Shown here: positions 63,069-64,000 of the stretch, piece by piece | Layout of the letters: every line of letters begins with the position of its first letter | Position numbering within the stretch: the stretch's first letter is position 1 | Source of the DNA: Rhodospirillum sp. | Lineage (GTDB): Bacteria > Pseudomonadota > Alphaproteobacteria > Dongiales > Dongiaceae | Assembly: GCA_013822765.1 (NCBI GenBank) | Contig: PNKY01000001.1 | Span: forward strand, 496,001-560,000 | Reading direction: 5' to 3' | Length of the DNA stretch: 64,000 nucleotides | Position numbers and translations under genes: made by a program | The notes under the pieces: generated by a model | Told to the model about the DNA's origin: nothing | Databases searched by the model: none | Seen by the model: the letters and a program-made list of their open reading frames with translations, nothing else

Positions 63069-64000
63069 CCCTAGATGCCGTCCATAGTGATGAGGCTGAG
63101 GGACCTGATTGGTCAACACTCGTTGCCACGTTTGTCGGAGAGACGCTCAGATCCCCTCGCCGCCCTTCGGCGCGTGAGCTTGCGCTTGGGGTTCGCGCTG
63201 CATTGGGGGGCGATGCGGCCTGGCACCTACCGTCCACTATCGCCGGTTTCGCCCATCACAGCGACTTGAACAGGGCGGACCGGGATTATTGCCGGAGCCT
63301 TGTGGAATCCGGCGAGTTGATTGCGGCGCTCCGGAATACGGAAGATGCTAGGCCGGAAATATCCTCGACGATAGACGTCCTCATCGAACAGAGCCAGCAA
63401 TACCGCAAGTCATCGGCCTTTGCGGACATGATCGATTTCATGGGCCGCTTCCGGGACTATGCGCCATACAACAATATGCTTGTCCGAGTACAAAATCCGA
63501 CCTGCAGCTTCTACGCAACCGCGAGTGACTGGCATGCACGCTTCAATCGGCATCTGAGAGAAGATGCCCGGCCAATGTTGATCTTGGCGCCGATGCATCC
63601 CGTGATGCTGGTTTACGATCTCGACAGCACGGACGGCAACAAAGTGCCGGAAGAACTACTCAAATTTGGAATGTTCTCGGGGAGTTTTCGCAAGGACTGG
63701 TTGGATCAAGTGCTGGCCAACGCGGCGAAGTATCGCATCAAGATTGCCTTCAAGACTCTGTCCTCCACGCATGGTGGCTTCGCGACAACCCGCGTCGCGG
63801 ATGAATGGAAAATGCGCATCGCCGTCCATGATGCGCTCGACGATGCGAGTCGGTTCGGCATCCTCTGCCACGAACTGGCGCATATCATGCTGGGCCATCT
63901 CGGCAGCGACTGGGATCGTTGGTGGCCAGCACGCGCCAATCTGGATGAGAAGGCGATGGAGGTTGAGGCCGAGGCAACTGCCTTTATCGTAACCCATCGT
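63065..64000 (+). CDS. ArdC-like domain fused to a HExxH metallopeptidase (cut by window end)
   Basis: The frame starts at ATG 63065, overlapping the pglX stop (ATGA), and stays open for 312 codons to the window edge. Residues about 110-190 resemble the ArdC N-terminal ssDNA-binding domain: FADMIDFMGRFRDYAPYNNML, then FYATASDWHARFN and PMLILAPMHPVMLVYDL. A zinc peptidase motif follows: CHELAHIMLGH (His269, Glu270, His273), with a possible third ligand in MEVEAEATAF (Glu301 or Glu303), as in ImmA/IrrE-type enzymes. Coupling to pglX puts it in the BREX operon. Its target is unknown; its C-terminus is missing. Confidence 0.82.
   Translation, partial: MTLDAVHSDEAEGPDWSTLVATFVGETLRSPRRPSARELALGVRAALGGDAAWHLPSTIAGFAHHSDLNRADRDYCRSLVESGELIAALRNTEDARPEISSTIDVLIEQSQQYRKSSAFADMIDFMGRFRDYAPYNNMLVRVQNPTCSFYATASDWHARFNRHLREDARPMLILAPMHPVMLVYDLDSTDGNKVPEELLKFGMFSGSFRKDWLDQVLANAAKYRIKIAFKTLSSTHGGFATTRVADEWKMRIAVHDALDDASRFGILCHELAHIMLGHLGSDWDRWWPARANLDEKAMEVEAEATAFIVTHR

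Noticed and set aside
39532-64000. CRISPR array in the defence island
   Set aside because: No regularly spaced repeats of 25-40 bp with unique spacers are seen; the only long repeats are the two 47-bp copies 4.4 kb apart.

Overview
The window looks like a chromosomal segment of a GC-rich alphaproteobacterium, most likely Hyphomicrobiales-like. The evidence is long co-directional operons with ATGA overlaps, TRAP and polyamine-type ABC transporters, a tamA-tamB pair, and a catabolic 3-dehydroshikimate dehydratase of the QuiC1 type. The genus cannot be fixed from the sequence. No tRNA, rRNA, CRISPR array, integrase or complete insertion sequence was recognised.

Bases 1-39,531 are metabolic core-type DNA. 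1-4.4 kb: tetronate (C4 sugar acid) catabolism with otnK, otnC, denD and an aldo/keto reductase. 4.5-9.4 kb: a deoxyribose/ribose operon with deoC, an ALDH16-type two-domain aldehyde dehydrogenase, an RbsD/FucU mutarotase and ribokinase. 9.4-16.7 kb: an S9 peptidase, a divergent pair of DJ-1/PfpI genes (one fused to an AraC domain), a TetR regulator facing an SDR gene across a duplicated operator, and a glutamine synthetase-like enzyme. 16.8-24.2 kb: tamA-tamB and a 2OG-Fe(II) oxygenase. 24.3-31.6 kb: a quinate/shikimate module (QuiC1 dehydratase, TetR regulator, shikimate/quinate dehydrogenase, three TRAP genes, type II dehydroquinase) with three copies of one operator-like sequence. 31.9-39.5 kb: a TIM-barrel isomerase and a Gfo/Idh/MocA dehydrogenase, then a TetR regulator with a perfect 26-bp palindrome, a bicupin and a complete spermidine/putrescine-type ABC transporter.

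At about 39.55 kb the base composition drops visibly, gene orientation becomes mixed and gaps widen. From there to the right edge the window is a defence island. In order it holds: small unknown genes; a Hachiman-like pair (PD-(D/E)XK-type HamA and a Ski2-like HamB helicase) bracketed by 47-bp direct repeats; a Ser/Thr kinase-TPR protein; a decayed copy of the 3' end of the helicase gene; a GmrSD-type (DUF262/DUF1524) nuclease; a putative PD-(D/E)XK protein; an XRE-HTH/dynamin-like GTPase fusion next to a 38-bp palindrome; and a BREX operon (brxA-like, brxB, brxC, pglX) that continues into a fused ArdC-like/HExxH metallopeptidase cut by the window end. pglZ and brxL are not seen and may lie beyond base 64,000.

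The most unusual items are the HTH-GTPase with its palindrome beside BREX, the metallopeptidase translationally coupled to pglX, and the repeat plus pseudogene traces showing how the Hachiman-kinase-GmrSD block was assembled.
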